DNA from: Nocardia fluminea
GTDB lineage: Bacteria > Actinomycetota > Actinomycetes > Mycobacteriales > Mycobacteriaceae
Reading direction: 5' to 3'
Length of the DNA: 64,000 nt
NCBI RefSeq assembly: GCF_002846365.1
Contig: NZ_PJMW01000002.1
Coordinates: forward strand, 1,054,001 to 1,118,000
Positions within the stretch are counted from its first letter, which is position 1; the number at the start of each line of letters is the position of its first letter. A program made the translations under genes and the position numbers. Below the pieces are notes generated by a model. It was not told where the DNA came from and did no database searches. It saw only the letters and a program-made list of their open reading frames with translations. Shown one piece after another: positions 44,476 to 52,387 of the stretch.

Positions 44476-45129
44476 TCAGTCTAATTGCCGCACCCGTTCG
44501 GCCTGCTGGGGCATCATGTTGGGGACCACGGGCGGGGCCACGATGTCGATCATTTCGAGCAGACCGGCCCTGGCCGGGCGGCGTGGCTCGGGGTGGCCTT
44601 CGATCAGCGCGGCGACCACCGCGCCGTCGACGACGGCCACCATCCTGCGTAGCTGCTCGGGGCGCACCACTCGGTCGGAGCGGCGCAGCACGTCGGCGAG
44701 CAGTTCTTCGAGCTGGGTACGTAGTCGGAGCTGGACCTCGCGTAACTCGGGGTGCCGCGCCGACGCCACGGAACGCTCGTACCGGGCGATGAGCTGGCCG
44801 CGGGCGTCGAGGTCGCCGTCGTCGGGGCCGACGAGCACGTCGAGCACGAGCTCGACCGTCGCCTCGGTGCCGCGCCTGCGATGACTGACTTCACCGACCC
44901 GGCGGCGCATCGCGTCGAGTTCGATCGCGCCGCTGAACTCGACGGCGCGGGCGATCAGATCTTCCAGCGATTCGAAGTAGTAGGTGGTCGACGCGAGTGG
45001 AAGATCGGCTCGCGAGGCCACCGAGCGATGTCGCACCGCGTCGAAGCCGCCTTCGAGCAACAGCTCAGCCGCCGCCGCCACCAGAGCCTGCCGACGTCGT
45101 TCGCCTTTCGGGGTCGTTGCGGTGGTCAC
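44476..45129 (-). CDS. TetR family transcriptional regulator
   Basis: A 217-residue regulator with N-terminal HTH (RRRQALVAAAAELLLEGGFDAVRHRSVASRADLPLASTTYYFES, split over residues 11-55) and a helical ligand domain. It ends one base before an alternative purB GTG, so the pair may be cotranscribed. The equivalent Rv0775 is next to purB in M. tuberculosis. Ligand and targets unknown; whether it affects purine genes is a guess. Confidence 0.88.
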   Translation of the reverse strand: MTTATTPKGERRRQALVAAAAELLLEGGFDAVRHRSVASRADLPLASTTYYFESLEDLIARAVEFSGAIELDAMRRRVGEVSHRRRGTEATVELVLDVLVGPDDGDLDARGQLIARYERSVASARHPELREVQLRLRTQLEELLADVLRRSDRVVRPEQLRRMVAVVDGAVVAALIEGHPEPRRPARAGLLEMIDIVAPPVVPNMMPQQAERVRQLD

Positions 45130-45130
45130 C

Positions 45131-45146
45131 GTGCCAACGTGCCAGT
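45131..45146. repeat. Direct repeat CGTGCCA upstream of the tetR gene
   Basis: CGTGCCA-A-CGTGCCA immediately upstream of the tetR GTG start; on the - strand this reads TGGCACG-T-TGGCACG. Could be a regulator site (possibly autoregulation); short and untested. Confidence 0.3.
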
Positions 45147-45286
45147 CATCATCAGTTCAACCGTGCGCAATCGTCATCGGGGAAACACTGGGAATTCGGG
45201 ATAACTGAGTTTTACCGTATCCCGGCACAGATGTGTTCGTACTACGCAAAGTTGTTGTCGCACATCACTGTTGACAAGCGTCCAGA

Positions 45287-46450
45287 TCAACCCTTCAGGA
45301 ACCGTCCCAGACGCTCCAGTGCTGCGGCGATGTCGTCGGTGGCGCCCGCGAAGGAAAAACGGACCGTGTGGTTTCCATTCATGGTGTCGAAATCCAGTCC
45401 GGGTGCCAGCGCGACGCCGGTTTCGGCGAGTACCTCGGCGCACCAGACGCGGGAATTGTCGGTCAGATGTCCAATATCGGCATAGGCGTAGAAGGCACCG
45501 TCGGCGGGCGCGAGATCGGTGATTCCGATCGCGGGCAGACCCTCCAGGAGCAGCGCCCGGTTGCGCGCGTACCGCCGCACATGCCCGTCCAGTTCATCCT
45601 TGGCTTCCGGTCCGAAAGCGTGTACGGCGGCGTACTGGGAGATCGCGGGCGGGCACACCGTCATGTTCGACGCCAGCCGTTGCAGCGCGGGCCGGAGGTC
45701 CGCCGGGGCCAGCATCCAGCCCAGCCGCCAGCCGGTCATCGAGAAGTACTTCGACACCGAACCGATCACCACCGATTCGCGGGAGAACTCCCACGCCGAG
45801 GAGGTGGGCGTGCTCGCGCCCGCGTAGGTGATGCCGTGATAGATCTCGTCGGAGATCAGCAGCGTGCCGTGCTGTTCGCACCAGCGGGCCAGCGCGGCCA
45901 GTTCGGCGGGGTCGATCATGGTGCCGGTCGGGTTGGCCGGACTGGCCACCACCAGGCCCGCGGGCGGTTCGGGCAGGGCTTCCAGCATCGCCACGGTCGG
46001 CTGGAATCTGGTCTGCGGGCCGCAGTCCAGTTCGACGACCTCGCAGCCGAGCGCGGACAGCGTGTTGCGGTAGGCGGGATAGCCGGGGCGCGCCACCACC
46101 ACGGTGTCGCCCGCGTCGAAGGCGGCCAGGAAGATCAGCGTGAACGCGCCCGACGACCCGGTCGTTACCACCACCTCGTCCGGGTGCACGTCGTAGCCGT
46201 AGGTCTCGCTGTGATGCCCCGCGATGGCCTCACGCAGCGGCAGAATGCCGAATGTCTCGGTGTAACCGAGCAATTCGAGATCGATCGCGGCCCTGGTCGC
46301 CCGCAGCACCGGCGCGGGCGCCTGCGTCGAGGGCTGCCCCGCCGCGAGCACCAGCACATCGCCGTGCGACCTGGCACGTTCAGCGGCGGCTTTCCACACA
46401 TCCATGACGTAGAAAGGGGCAATGGCCGACCGGCGCGATTCTCTGGACAC
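45287..46450 (-). CDS. Class I/II pyridoxal-phosphate aminotransferase
   Basis: A 387-residue fold-type I aminotransferase. Seen: AAGQPSTQAPAPVLRA, LGYTETFGILPLREAIA, SGAFTLIFLAAFDAGD, SPANPTGTMIDPAELA, DEIYHGITY (Asp binds PLP nitrogen) and SVSKYFSMTGWRLGW with the Schiff-base Lys. Substrate is not assignable; valine/alanine-type or aspartate-type are both possible. GTG 46450 is preceded by TACCGT 7 bases upstream. Divergent from the M23 peptidase gene. Confidence 0.88.
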   Translation of the reverse strand: MSRESRRSAIAPFYVMDVWKAAAERARSHGDVLVLAAGQPSTQAPAPVLRATRAAIDLELLGYTETFGILPLREAIAGHHSETYGYDVHPDEVVVTTGSSGAFTLIFLAAFDAGDTVVVARPGYPAYRNTLSALGCEVVELDCGPQTRFQPTVAMLEALPEPPAGLVVASPANPTGTMIDPAELAALARWCEQHGTLLISDEIYHGITYAGASTPTSSAWEFSRESVVIGSVSKYFSMTGWRLGWMLAPADLRPALQRLASNMTVCPPAISQYAAVHAFGPEAKDELDGHVRRYARNRALLLEGLPAIGITDLAPADGAFYAYADIGHLTDNSRVWCAEVLAETGVALAPGLDFDTMNGNHTVRFSFAGATDDIAAALERLGRFLKG

Positions 46451-46457
46451 CCGAGAG

Positions 46458-46463
46458 ACGGTA
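46458..46463 (-). promoter_or_regulatory. Leaderless promoter (-10 TACCGT) of the aminotransferase gene
   Basis: TACCGT on the - strand ends 7 bases before GTG 46450. Confidence 0.5.
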
Positions 46464-46490
46464 GAGCACCCGATTGCCGACGTTCACAGA

Positions 46491-46496
46491 TATGGT
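46491..46496 (+). promoter_or_regulatory. Leaderless promoter (-10 TATGGT) before the upstream small ORF
   Basis: TATGGT ends 7 bases before ATG 46504, which opens a 25-codon frame rather than the M23 frame. Confidence 0.45.
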
Positions 46497-46503
46497 CGGC
46501 ACA

Positions 46504-46581
46504 ATGGCTCCGACAGCGAAGACGCAGCCGCCGGCGCGACCCCTGTGGTCACGTCGGGGCCGGGGCGCGGGGGCGACATGA
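46504..46581 (+). CDS. Possible leaderless upstream small ORF (25 aa) coupled to the M23 gene
   Basis: ATG 46504 to TGA 46581 encodes 25 residues, basic and Pro/Arg/Gly-rich (MAPTAKTQPP at the start), with no recognised domain. It follows a leaderless-type promoter and its stop overlaps the M23 ATG as ATGA (46578-46581). It may exist mainly to carry ribosomes to the M23 start, which has no good Shine-Dalgarno of its own, or may be a chance frame. Confidence 0.4.
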   Translation: MAPTAKTQPPARPLWSRRGRGAGAT

Positions 46582-47597
46582 AGCGGACAGACACGCAGGA
46601 GCGTAAGAGTCGCCGGGCCGTGAGCGTCAACGGCCGTATCCTGCGGGCGAATTGGCGCGAGCAGTTGCCGTCGAAGGTCGCGGCACGCGATCGGATGGCC
46701 GAGTGGGCGGCGCGGTATCCGGTGGTCGGGGAGATTGCCGGCGAGCTGCGCAGCGGTGAGGTGCGCAAGGTTTTCTGGCGGCGGCCGAGAGCTCAGGCGG
46801 AAAGTCTGTGGGCGCGACGGCCGAGTCGAGAGCAGGCGCGTGAGGTGCTGGTCGAGCGGCGCGTACTCATCGCCGCGGTGGCCGCGGTAGCGGTGTTCGT
46901 GGCCGCCGACGGACAGTTCGGCGGCACGGTCGACGGTCCCCCGCTGGCACCCGGCGAAGCGCTCCACGTGGCGATCGCCTATCCGCCGCAACTCCTGCCC
47001 AATCCGCAGTCGGCGACCCGCATGCTCAACGCCATCGAAGCAGGTGAGAAGCGACGCGAGGCCCTCGTGGTCGCCGCGGCCGCCCGAGCCACCCTCGAAC
47101 GCGCGAAGGCGGAGGCGGCGGCCGCGGCATCGGGCGAATGGCAGGACTGGATGGGTCAGCGCGCCCCGGTGGTCCCCGGTGCGATGGTGCCCGGCACGAC
47201 GCCGTCCGTCGGCGGATTCAGCCTGCCCGCGAAGGGTGCGTTCACCTCCGGCTTCGGCTCACGCTGGGGCACCATGCACCGCGGCATCGACATCGCGGGC
47301 CCCATCGGCAGCCCCATCTACGCCGTCGCCGACGGCACCGTCGTGGAGGCGGGGCCGGCGCAGGGGTTCGGACTGTGGGTTCGTATCCGCCACGATGACG
47401 GCACCATCAGCATCTACGGCCACATGTACGACTTCTTCGTCTCCCAGGGTGAGCGCGTCCCCGCCGGAATGCAGATCGCCCGCATCGGCAACCGCGGCGA
47501 TTCCACCGGGCCGCACCTGCACTTCGAGATCGTGCAGAACGGTCAGCATGTGGATCCGCAGGCCTGGCTCGCGATGCACGGATTGCGCCTCGATTGA
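46578..47597 (+). CDS. M23 family peptidoglycan metallo-endopeptidase, membrane anchored
   Basis: LytM-type endopeptidase that cuts peptidoglycan cross-links. The 339-residue product has a long basic cytoplasmic part (residues 1-93), one helix (VLIAAVAAVAVFVAA, about 96-110), an Ala/Arg helix linker (residues 155-180) and a C-terminal M23 domain with HRGIDIAGP (zinc His234, Asp238), GxYGHMYDF and the second metal/catalytic motif HLHFEI (His313, His315). Metal residues are intact, so it may be active. Start ATG 46578 is in a 4-base overlap with an upstream small ORF; an in-frame start at 46422 would overlap the divergent aminotransferase gene. Confidence 0.85.
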   Translation: MKRTDTQERKSRRAVSVNGRILRANWREQLPSKVAARDRMAEWAARYPVVGEIAGELRSGEVRKVFWRRPRAQAESLWARRPSREQAREVLVERRVLIAAVAAVAVFVAADGQFGGTVDGPPLAPGEALHVAIAYPPQLLPNPQSATRMLNAIEAGEKRREALVVAAAARATLERAKAEAAAAASGEWQDWMGQRAPVVPGAMVPGTTPSVGGFSLPAKGAFTSGFGSRWGTMHRGIDIAGPIGSPIYAVADGTVVEAGPAQGFGLWVRIRHDDGTISIYGHMYDFFVSQGERVPAGMQIARIGNRGDSTGPHLHFEIVQNGQHVDPQAWLAMHGLRLD

Positions 47598-47602
47598 CAT
47601 CA

Positions 47603-47618
47603 GGGGCGAAATCGCCCT
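47603..47618. terminator. Small hairpin between M23 gene and purD
   Basis: GGGCGA-AA-TCGCCC (47604-47617) in the 49-base gap between two convergent genes; modest stem, possible bidirectional terminator. Confidence 0.4.
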
Positions 47619-47646
47619 CACCGCTTGACCGGCGCGGGCGTACCCC

Positions 47647-48930
47647 TCAGCCCGCGACGCTGTTGCGTTCCGGGACAACGACTTCGGTCGCGCCGATATC
47701 GGTGCGGAAGTGGCTGCCGGGAAGTTTGATTCCCGCCAGTCGCGCGTAGGCCCGCTCCCGCGCCTGCGCGAGATCCGCACCCACACCGACCACGTTCAGC
47801 ACGCGTCCGCCCGCCGACACCAGCGCCTTGTCCGCGCGCTGATCCGTACCGGCGTGCAGCACCAGCGTTTCGCCTGCCAGCGCGCCGTCCTCGGCGCCGG
47901 TGATGACATCGCCGGTGCGCGGACGCGCCGGGTAGTTCTCGGCCGCGAGCACGACGGTGATCGCGGAACCGTCCTTCCATCGCGGCGCGTCGACCTCGGC
48001 GAGGCGACCGGTCGCGGTGGCGTGCAGGAGTTCGGCGAACGGGCTGTCCAGCAGCGCCAGCACGGCTTGGGTCTCGGGATCACCGAAGCGGCAATTGAAT
48101 TCGACGACCGCCGGGCCGTTCGTGCCGATCGCCAAGCCCGCATACAGCAGTCCGGAGAACGAGCTGCCCCGCGCGACGAGCTCGGCGGCGACGGGCTTCA
48201 CCACGTCTTCGACGATCTCGTTCAGCGTCTCCTCGGGCAGCCACGGCAGCGGGGTGTAGGCGCCCATGCCACCGGTGTTCGGGCCGGTATCGCCGTCGCC
48301 GACGCGCTTGTGGTCCTGCGCGGGCAGCAGCGGAACCACGGTCTCGCCGTCGACCAGGCAGAACAGCGACACCTCCGGCCCGTCGAGGAACGACTCCAGC
48401 AGCACCGGATGTCCCTGCTCGAGCAGTTCGGCGCCGTGATCGCGGGCCGCGCGCCGATCAGCGGTCACCACCACGCCCTTGCCCGCGGCGAGCCCGTCGT
48501 CCTTGACCACCCAGGTCGGGCCGAAGCGGTCCAGCGCCGCGTCCAGCTCGGCCGGGCTGTCGACGATCTCGCTGTGCGCGGTCCGCACCCCGGCCACCGC
48601 CATCACATCTTTCGCGAACGCCTTCGACCCTTCGATCCGCGCCGCGTCGGCCGACGGGCCGAACACCGGGAATCCGGCCGCGCGCACCACGTCGGCGACG
48701 CCGAGCACCAGCGGCACCTCGGGGCCGATGACCACCAGGTCGGCGGCCACTTCACCGGCCAGCGCGGCGACGTCGGCGGCGGAGCAGGGATCGACCGGGC
48801 GTAGCTCGGCGTGCTGGCCGATGCCGGGGTTGCCCGGGGCCGCGATCACCGCCGTCACGGACGGATCCCGGCGCAGCGCCAGGACGAGGGCATGTTCACG
48901 GGCTCCGGAACCGATGACGAGTACGCGCAC
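47647..48930 (-). CDS. purD: Phosphoribosylamine-glycine ligase (GAR synthetase)
   Basis: ATP-grasp enzyme for step 2 of purine synthesis. The 427-residue product starts [19 protein letters not shown], has GKGVVVTAD (ATP-grasp), [40 protein letters not shown] (split) and [12 protein letters not shown] (metal-binding). GTG 48930 is chosen because the M. tuberculosis protein starts at MRVLVIGSG and because TAATCT (48937-48942) ends 6 bases upstream; ATG 48936 would lie only at the edge of the -10. Confidence 0.96.
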   Translation of the reverse strand: MRVLVIGSGAREHALVLALRRDPSVTAVIAAPGNPGIGQHAELRPVDPCSAADVAALAGEVAADLVVIGPEVPLVLGVADVVRAAGFPVFGPSADAARIEGSKAFAKDVMAVAGVRTAHSEIVDSPAELDAALDRFGPTWVVKDDGLAAGKGVVVTADRRAARDHGAELLEQGHPVLLESFLDGPEVSLFCLVDGETVVPLLPAQDHKRVGDGDTGPNTGGMGAYTPLPWLPEETLNEIVEDVVKPVAAELVARGSSFSGLLYAGLAIGTNGPAVVEFNCRFGDPETQAVLALLDSPFAELLHATATGRLAEVDAPRWKDGSAITVVLAAENYPARPRTGDVITGAEDGALAGETLVLHAGTDQRADKALVSAGGRVLNVVGVGADLAQARERAYARLAGIKLPGSHFRTDIGATEVVVPERNSVAG

Positions 48931-48936
48931 GGCCAT

Positions 48937-48942
48937 AGATTA
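48937..48942 (-). promoter_or_regulatory. Leaderless promoter (-10 TAATCT) of purD
   Basis: TAATCT on the - strand followed by ATGGCC and then GTG 48930. The spacing supports GTG rather than the adjacent ATG as the true start. Confidence 0.55.
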
Positions 48943-49146
48943 GTCGCGCACTACGCGCACCCTTCGCACGGCCCGTTCCGGTACCGGGTGCGCTGCCGGG
49001 AAGCGCGATCGTCACCCGTCACGAGTCCGCTTCGGCCCGTCGACCGGACCGATCCGCTGCGGCTCGACCCTCGCGGCCCGGGTTCGATTGCGCCACAATG
49101 GGACCAAGCGTGGCGCGGCGGCCGCCACCGAAACGGGGGGAACGTC

Positions 49147-49524
49147 ATGGGTCTGCTCGACGGGATGATGGGCAATGCCGGTCGCATAGATCCGGCCGCC
49201 GCCCAGCAGGAGTACGCGAAGCTGTTCGGGCAGGGCGAACAGGTGTATGCCGCGTTCATCCTGGTCCGCGACGCGATGCTGTTCACCAATCGCCGCCTGA
49301 TCATGGTCGACAAACAGGGTGTCACCGGCCGCAAGACCAGCTACCACAGCATCCCCTACCGTTCGATCAGCCACTTCGCCGTCGAAACCGCGGGCACCTT
49401 CGACCTCGACGCCGAGCTCTACATCTGGATCGGCAGCGGCGGCGAGCCGGTCAAGCAGCGTTTCAACCGCCAGGTGGACATCTACGAGGTGCAGGGCATC
49501 CTGTCGCATTTCGTGTCCATCTAG
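49147..49524 (+). CDS. Bacterial PH-domain protein (bPH_1)
   Basis: A 125-residue cytoplasmic protein of the bacterial pleckstrin-homology family. Seen: short helical start [49 protein letters not shown] (split over residues 22-59), [20 protein letters not shown] and [13 protein letters not shown]. Role unknown. ATG 49147 has a strong GGGGGGAA ribosome site. Follows purD divergently across about 210 bases. Confidence 0.85.
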   Translation: MGLLDGMMGNAGRIDPAAAQQEYAKLFGQGEQVYAAFILVRDAMLFTNRRLIMVDKQGVTGRKTSYHSIPYRSISHFAVETAGTFDLDAELYIWIGSGGEPVKQRFNRQVDIYEVQGILSHFVSI

Positions 49525-49525
49525 C

Positions 49526-49531
49526 TACGCT
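49526..49531 (+). promoter_or_regulatory. Leaderless promoter (-10 TACGCT) of the second HIT gene
   Basis: TACGCT begins 2 bases after the PH-gene stop and ends 7 bases before ATG 49539. Confidence 0.5.
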
Positions 49532-49538
49532 CACCGGT

Positions 49539-49964
49539 ATGGCATCCGTCTTCAGCGCGATCATCGCAGGTCAGATCCCCGGCCGCTTCGTCTGGGAGGA
49601 CGACGAATTCGTCGGCTTCCTCACCATCGGCCCCGTCACCCAGGGCCACACCCTCGTCGTCCCGCGCGCGGAAATCGACCAGTGGCAAGACGTGGATCCC
49701 GCCGTGATGGCCCGCATGATGGGCGTCGCCCAGAAGATCGGCCAGGCCGTCCGCGTGGCCTTCGACGCCCCCCGCGCAGGCCTGCTCATCGCCGGCCTCG
49801 AGGTCCCCCACCTGCACACCCACGTCTTCCCCGCCTACACCATGGGCGACTTCGACATCTCGGGCGCGAACACCGACCCCACCCCCGAATCCCTCGACGA
49901 AGCCCAGACCAAGATCAAGGCCGCCCTCCGCGACCTCGGCCACGGAGCGAACGTCCCGGCCTGA
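49539..49964 (+). CDS. HIT family protein, second copy (Rv0759c-like)
   Basis: A 141-residue Hint/HIT hydrolase. Starts [20 protein letters not shown] and has [10 protein letters not shown] as the histidine triad near residue 91-98 (the last triad residue region is HTHVF rather than HxHVIP). In M. tuberculosis a HIT gene sits beside phoR (Rv0759c). Leaderless; separate from the preceding PH gene by 14 bases. Different from the HIT copy at 42543, with which it shares only the general fold. Confidence 0.9.
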   Translation: MASVFSAIIAGQIPGRFVWEDDEFVGFLTIGPVTQGHTLVVPRAEIDQWQDVDPAVMARMMGVAQKIGQAVRVAFDAPRAGLLIAGLEVPHLHTHVFPAYTMGDFDISGANTDPTPESLDEAQTKIKAALRDLGHGANVPA

Positions 49965-50045
49965 GTTCTGCCCCTGATGGAACCGAAACGACCGGGCGCG
50001 CGTCTAAGACATCGAGTGGCCGTGCTGTGCGAAAGAGGAGAGACG

Positions 50046-50567
50046 ATGCGACTGGTTGGCTTTGCCGCCGGGGTGTGCGCTGTAGTGGCGCTCGCCGGAT
50101 GTTCCGAAGCGGTCGATGGGCAGCCCGAGGCCAGTGGGGCTCCGCTGACCAAGGAGCAGTTGTTCGATCCGTGCACGGTGTCGGACAGTGTGCTGCAGGC
50201 GGCGGGGGCAGATCCTGCAAAGAAGGATGATAATCCGTTCTCAGTGCCACGGGCGGAGTGGAAAGGGTGCAATTGGCTCGCGGGCGACTTTTTCCTCTCG
50301 TTCTACTCGACGACATACACCATGCAAAAATTCCAGGAGAACACCCACCTACACGACTTCAAAGATGTCACGGTAGGAGGAAGAGCCGCCAAACAGTATC
50401 TCATCGGCGACCGTTCCCCCGCCGAGGAATGCGGGATCGTCTTCGAATCCAGTCAGGGCAGGATAACGCTACAGGCCAATAAGGCATCGAGCAGCAAGTC
50501 GACGACTGACCCCTGCGCCGTGGTAAATGATGCAGCACCGCACTTTGTTGAAATTATTCCGAAGTAA
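50046..50567 (+). CDS. DUF3558 family lipoprotein
   Basis: A 173-residue exported lipoprotein. Signal MRLVGFAAGVCAVVALAGC ends in lipobox LAGC (Cys19); the mature part has FDPCTVSDSVLQAAGADPAKK, WKGCNW, ECGIVFE and DPCAVVNDAAPHFVEIIPK, with Cys pairs typical of DUF3558. Such proteins recur in Nocardia beside ESX-type substrate genes. Strong ribosome site GAGGAG. Heads a four-gene cassette; its 3' half is already lower in GC than the upstream genes. Confidence 0.88.
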   Translation: MRLVGFAAGVCAVVALAGCSEAVDGQPEASGAPLTKEQLFDPCTVSDSVLQAAGADPAKKDDNPFSVPRAEWKGCNWLAGDFFLSFYSTTYTMQKFQENTHLHDFKDVTVGGRAAKQYLIGDRSPAEECGIVFESSQGRITLQANKASSSKSTTDPCAVVNDAAPHFVEIIPK

Positions 50568-50596
50568 CGACTGCACACACGAGAGAGATCGCAGCG

Positions 50597-50989
50597 ATGG
50601 CAGATACGAACGAAACTGCAAAGGAATTCCAGCGGCTAGCAGGGGAAGCTGCCGCAGGAACGCTGATAATTGAGTATGACGCAGCTGAACGGTGCGCAAA
50701 GTGGTGCGATGACTACAGCGCCCAACTTACCTCACTGAGCCAGCGCGCAAAGGCCATGGTGTTCGCCGAATCTTTTGGAGACCTAAGGTCGGCAACAACA
50801 CTCGGTGAAAAATTTGCAACGCTGGCACAGGGCGGCCCGGGCTCCGGCTCTTACACGGATGCCATCACTAAGCACCAGGAAATCCTTACCGCTATGGCTG
50901 ACATGTACCGCAAAGCCGGCGCCGCCTACAAGGCCTGTGATGAAGCCACACAGCTTGCCGTAAAGCAGCAGACCAACAAGCTCGACTGA
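50597..50989 (+). CDS. WXG100-like / ESX-associated small helical protein
   Basis: A 130-residue, mostly helical protein with no signal peptide: EFQRLAGEAAAGTLIIEYDAAERCAKWCDDYSAQLTSLSQRAK (split over residues 10-53), FGDLRSATTLGEKFATLAQG, then AITKHQEILTAMADMYRKAGAAYKACDEATQ. The layout (two long helices, C-terminal YxxxD/E-like KACDEATQ) is that of type VII secreted WXG100-like proteins, though a canonical WXG turn is not obvious. Starts 29 bases after the lipoprotein stop; low GC. Confidence 0.6.
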   Translation: MADTNETAKEFQRLAGEAAAGTLIIEYDAAERCAKWCDDYSAQLTSLSQRAKAMVFAESFGDLRSATTLGEKFATLAQGGPGSGSYTDAITKHQEILTAMADMYRKAGAAYKACDEATQLAVKQQTNKLD

Positions 50990-51004
50990 TTTCAGGGGGA
51001 TAAT

Positions 51005-52387
51005 ATGTCGTTCGGAGAATTCCTTGCCGGAATTTCCAATACAAGCACCTTCTTGCCCACGGTCACCAACCGTGTAGGTTCACTGTTCGATAACGACATT
51101 GAGCCGACACAGTCAGAACTGGACGCGCAATCGGACGGCAACAAAGAGCGCGCACAGATCTATGGCGATAACAAGGCGCTCTCGTCCGGCTTCTCCGGCG
51201 AATATGCTTCTCAGGTGTTTCCGCAGGCGATGGAGTCATTCGTCGACATGGAGCATTCACGCATCATAAAGTTTGTCGAATCGATAAACATTGGCCAGAT
51301 GACCACAAGCATCGACGGTTGGACTGCTCTCGCGGATAACACGAGAGATAAGGCGAAATTGTTTCGCGATAATATCCAGAAAGAAATGGAACGCGGATGG
51401 GCAGGTTCTGCCGCAAGTTCAGCCCTGTCGAGCACTAACAGCTACCTCACCGAAATCGACAAGGTTGAGCAGGCTGCGCGTTTGATCGGCAACAAGATGG
51501 CCGAAGCTCGTTCCGGCTTCCAACAGGTGAAGTACTCGGTACCCCATGAGTCCGACAAACAGAGCAGCACTGTTGCGGGCATAGTCGTCTCCGCTCTCTC
51601 CAACGTGGTAGCGCCGGGGCTCGGCTCCACCACCGCCATGGTCATGGACAGCGCCAGCGCGGGCCGTGCCGACGCCGCCGAGGCAGCCGCCCGCCAGGTG
51701 ATGACGACCGTCTACAAGCCGGTCGCAGAACAGTCGGACACGCAGGTCCCGAAGGTCCCGACGCCGGCGAAACCCCAGTCCGACAAGCCGACCGGCGACA
51801 CCAGCAAGGACAAGCCGACCGGCACCACCACCGACAAACCCGCCGGCACCACCACCAAGCCGAGCACCGACGACACCACTCCGTCCACCACGGAGCCGGA
51901 AAGCCCCACCACCACCGAACCCGGTGACGACGACACCACCGACGACAGCACCACGGACGACACGACGGGCGACGAGACGACCGCCGCCACGACCACCCCG
52001 GAAACCCCCACCACCACTACCCCGTCAGGCACCACCCCGGGCACGACTCCGGCCGGCACATCCCCCGGCGGACTCGGCTCCGGCGGCGGCGCAGGGGCGG
52101 GCGCGGGTGCCGGAGCGGGTGCGGGTGCGGGGACGCCCGGCGCGGCCGTCCCCGGGACCGCCGGTCAGAAGCAGGGCGCCGGGGCCGGAGCGGGCGCGGG
52201 ATCGGGTGCGTCGTCGGGTCGCGCGGGCACGTCCGGCATGGGTGGCATGGGCGCTCCCGGTGCGCGCGGCGGCGGCAAGGACGACGAGAACGAGCACCAG
52301 GCGCCCGACTACTTGCGCGGCGTCCACGAAGAACTGCTCGGCCCCGAACGCCTGCACGTTCCGCCGGTGATCGGCGGCGACGCATGA
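51005..52387 (+). CDS. PPE-like / ESX-type secreted protein with Thr/Pro- and Gly/Ala-rich tail
   Basis: A 460-residue protein. The N-terminal 185 residues are helical (FGEFLAGISNTSTFLPTV, EEAVDMEHSRIIKF-type region and GWAGSAASSALSS near residue 137, a WxG turn), as in PPE/LXG-type partners. Residues 240-350 are Thr/Pro/Asp-rich, 350-420 Gly/Ala-rich; the C-terminus is charged (KDDENEHQAPDYLRG). Start ATG 51005 follows AGGGGG. The first 185 codons are markedly low in GC (51241-51300 is 43%), the tail is GC-rich. Ends in a 4-base overlap with the EspG gene. Confidence 0.6.
   Translation: MSFGEFLAGISNTSTFLPTVTNRVGSLFDNDIEPTQSELDAQSDGNKERAQIYGDNKALSSGFSGEYASQVFPQAMESFVDMEHSRIIKFVESINIGQMTTSIDGWTALADNTRDKAKLFRDNIQKEMERGWAGSAASSALSSTNSYLTEIDKVEQAARLIGNKMAEARSGFQQVKYSVPHESDKQSSTVAGIVVSALSNVVAPGLGSTTAMVMDSASAGRADAAEAAARQVMTTVYKPVAEQSDTQVPKVPTPAKPQSDKPTGDTSKDKPTGTTTDKPAGTTTKPSTDDTTPSTTEPESPTTTEPGDDDTTDDSTTDDTTGDETTAATTTPETPTTTTPSGTTPGTTPAGTSPGGLGSGGGAGAGAGAGAGAGAGTPGAAVPGTAGQKQGAGAGAGAGSGASSGRAGTSGMGGMGAPGARGGGKDDENEHQAPDYLRGVHEELLGPERLHVPPVIGGDA

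Noticed and set aside
46422..46577. Longer M23 protein from an in-frame start at 46422
   Set aside because: It would overlap the divergent aminotransferase gene and run through two leaderless promoters; ATG 46578 is preferred.
52017..52370. Arg/Pro-rich + and - strand frames across the PPE-like tail
   Set aside because: Out-of-frame readings of the Gly/Ala and Thr/Pro low-complexity region.
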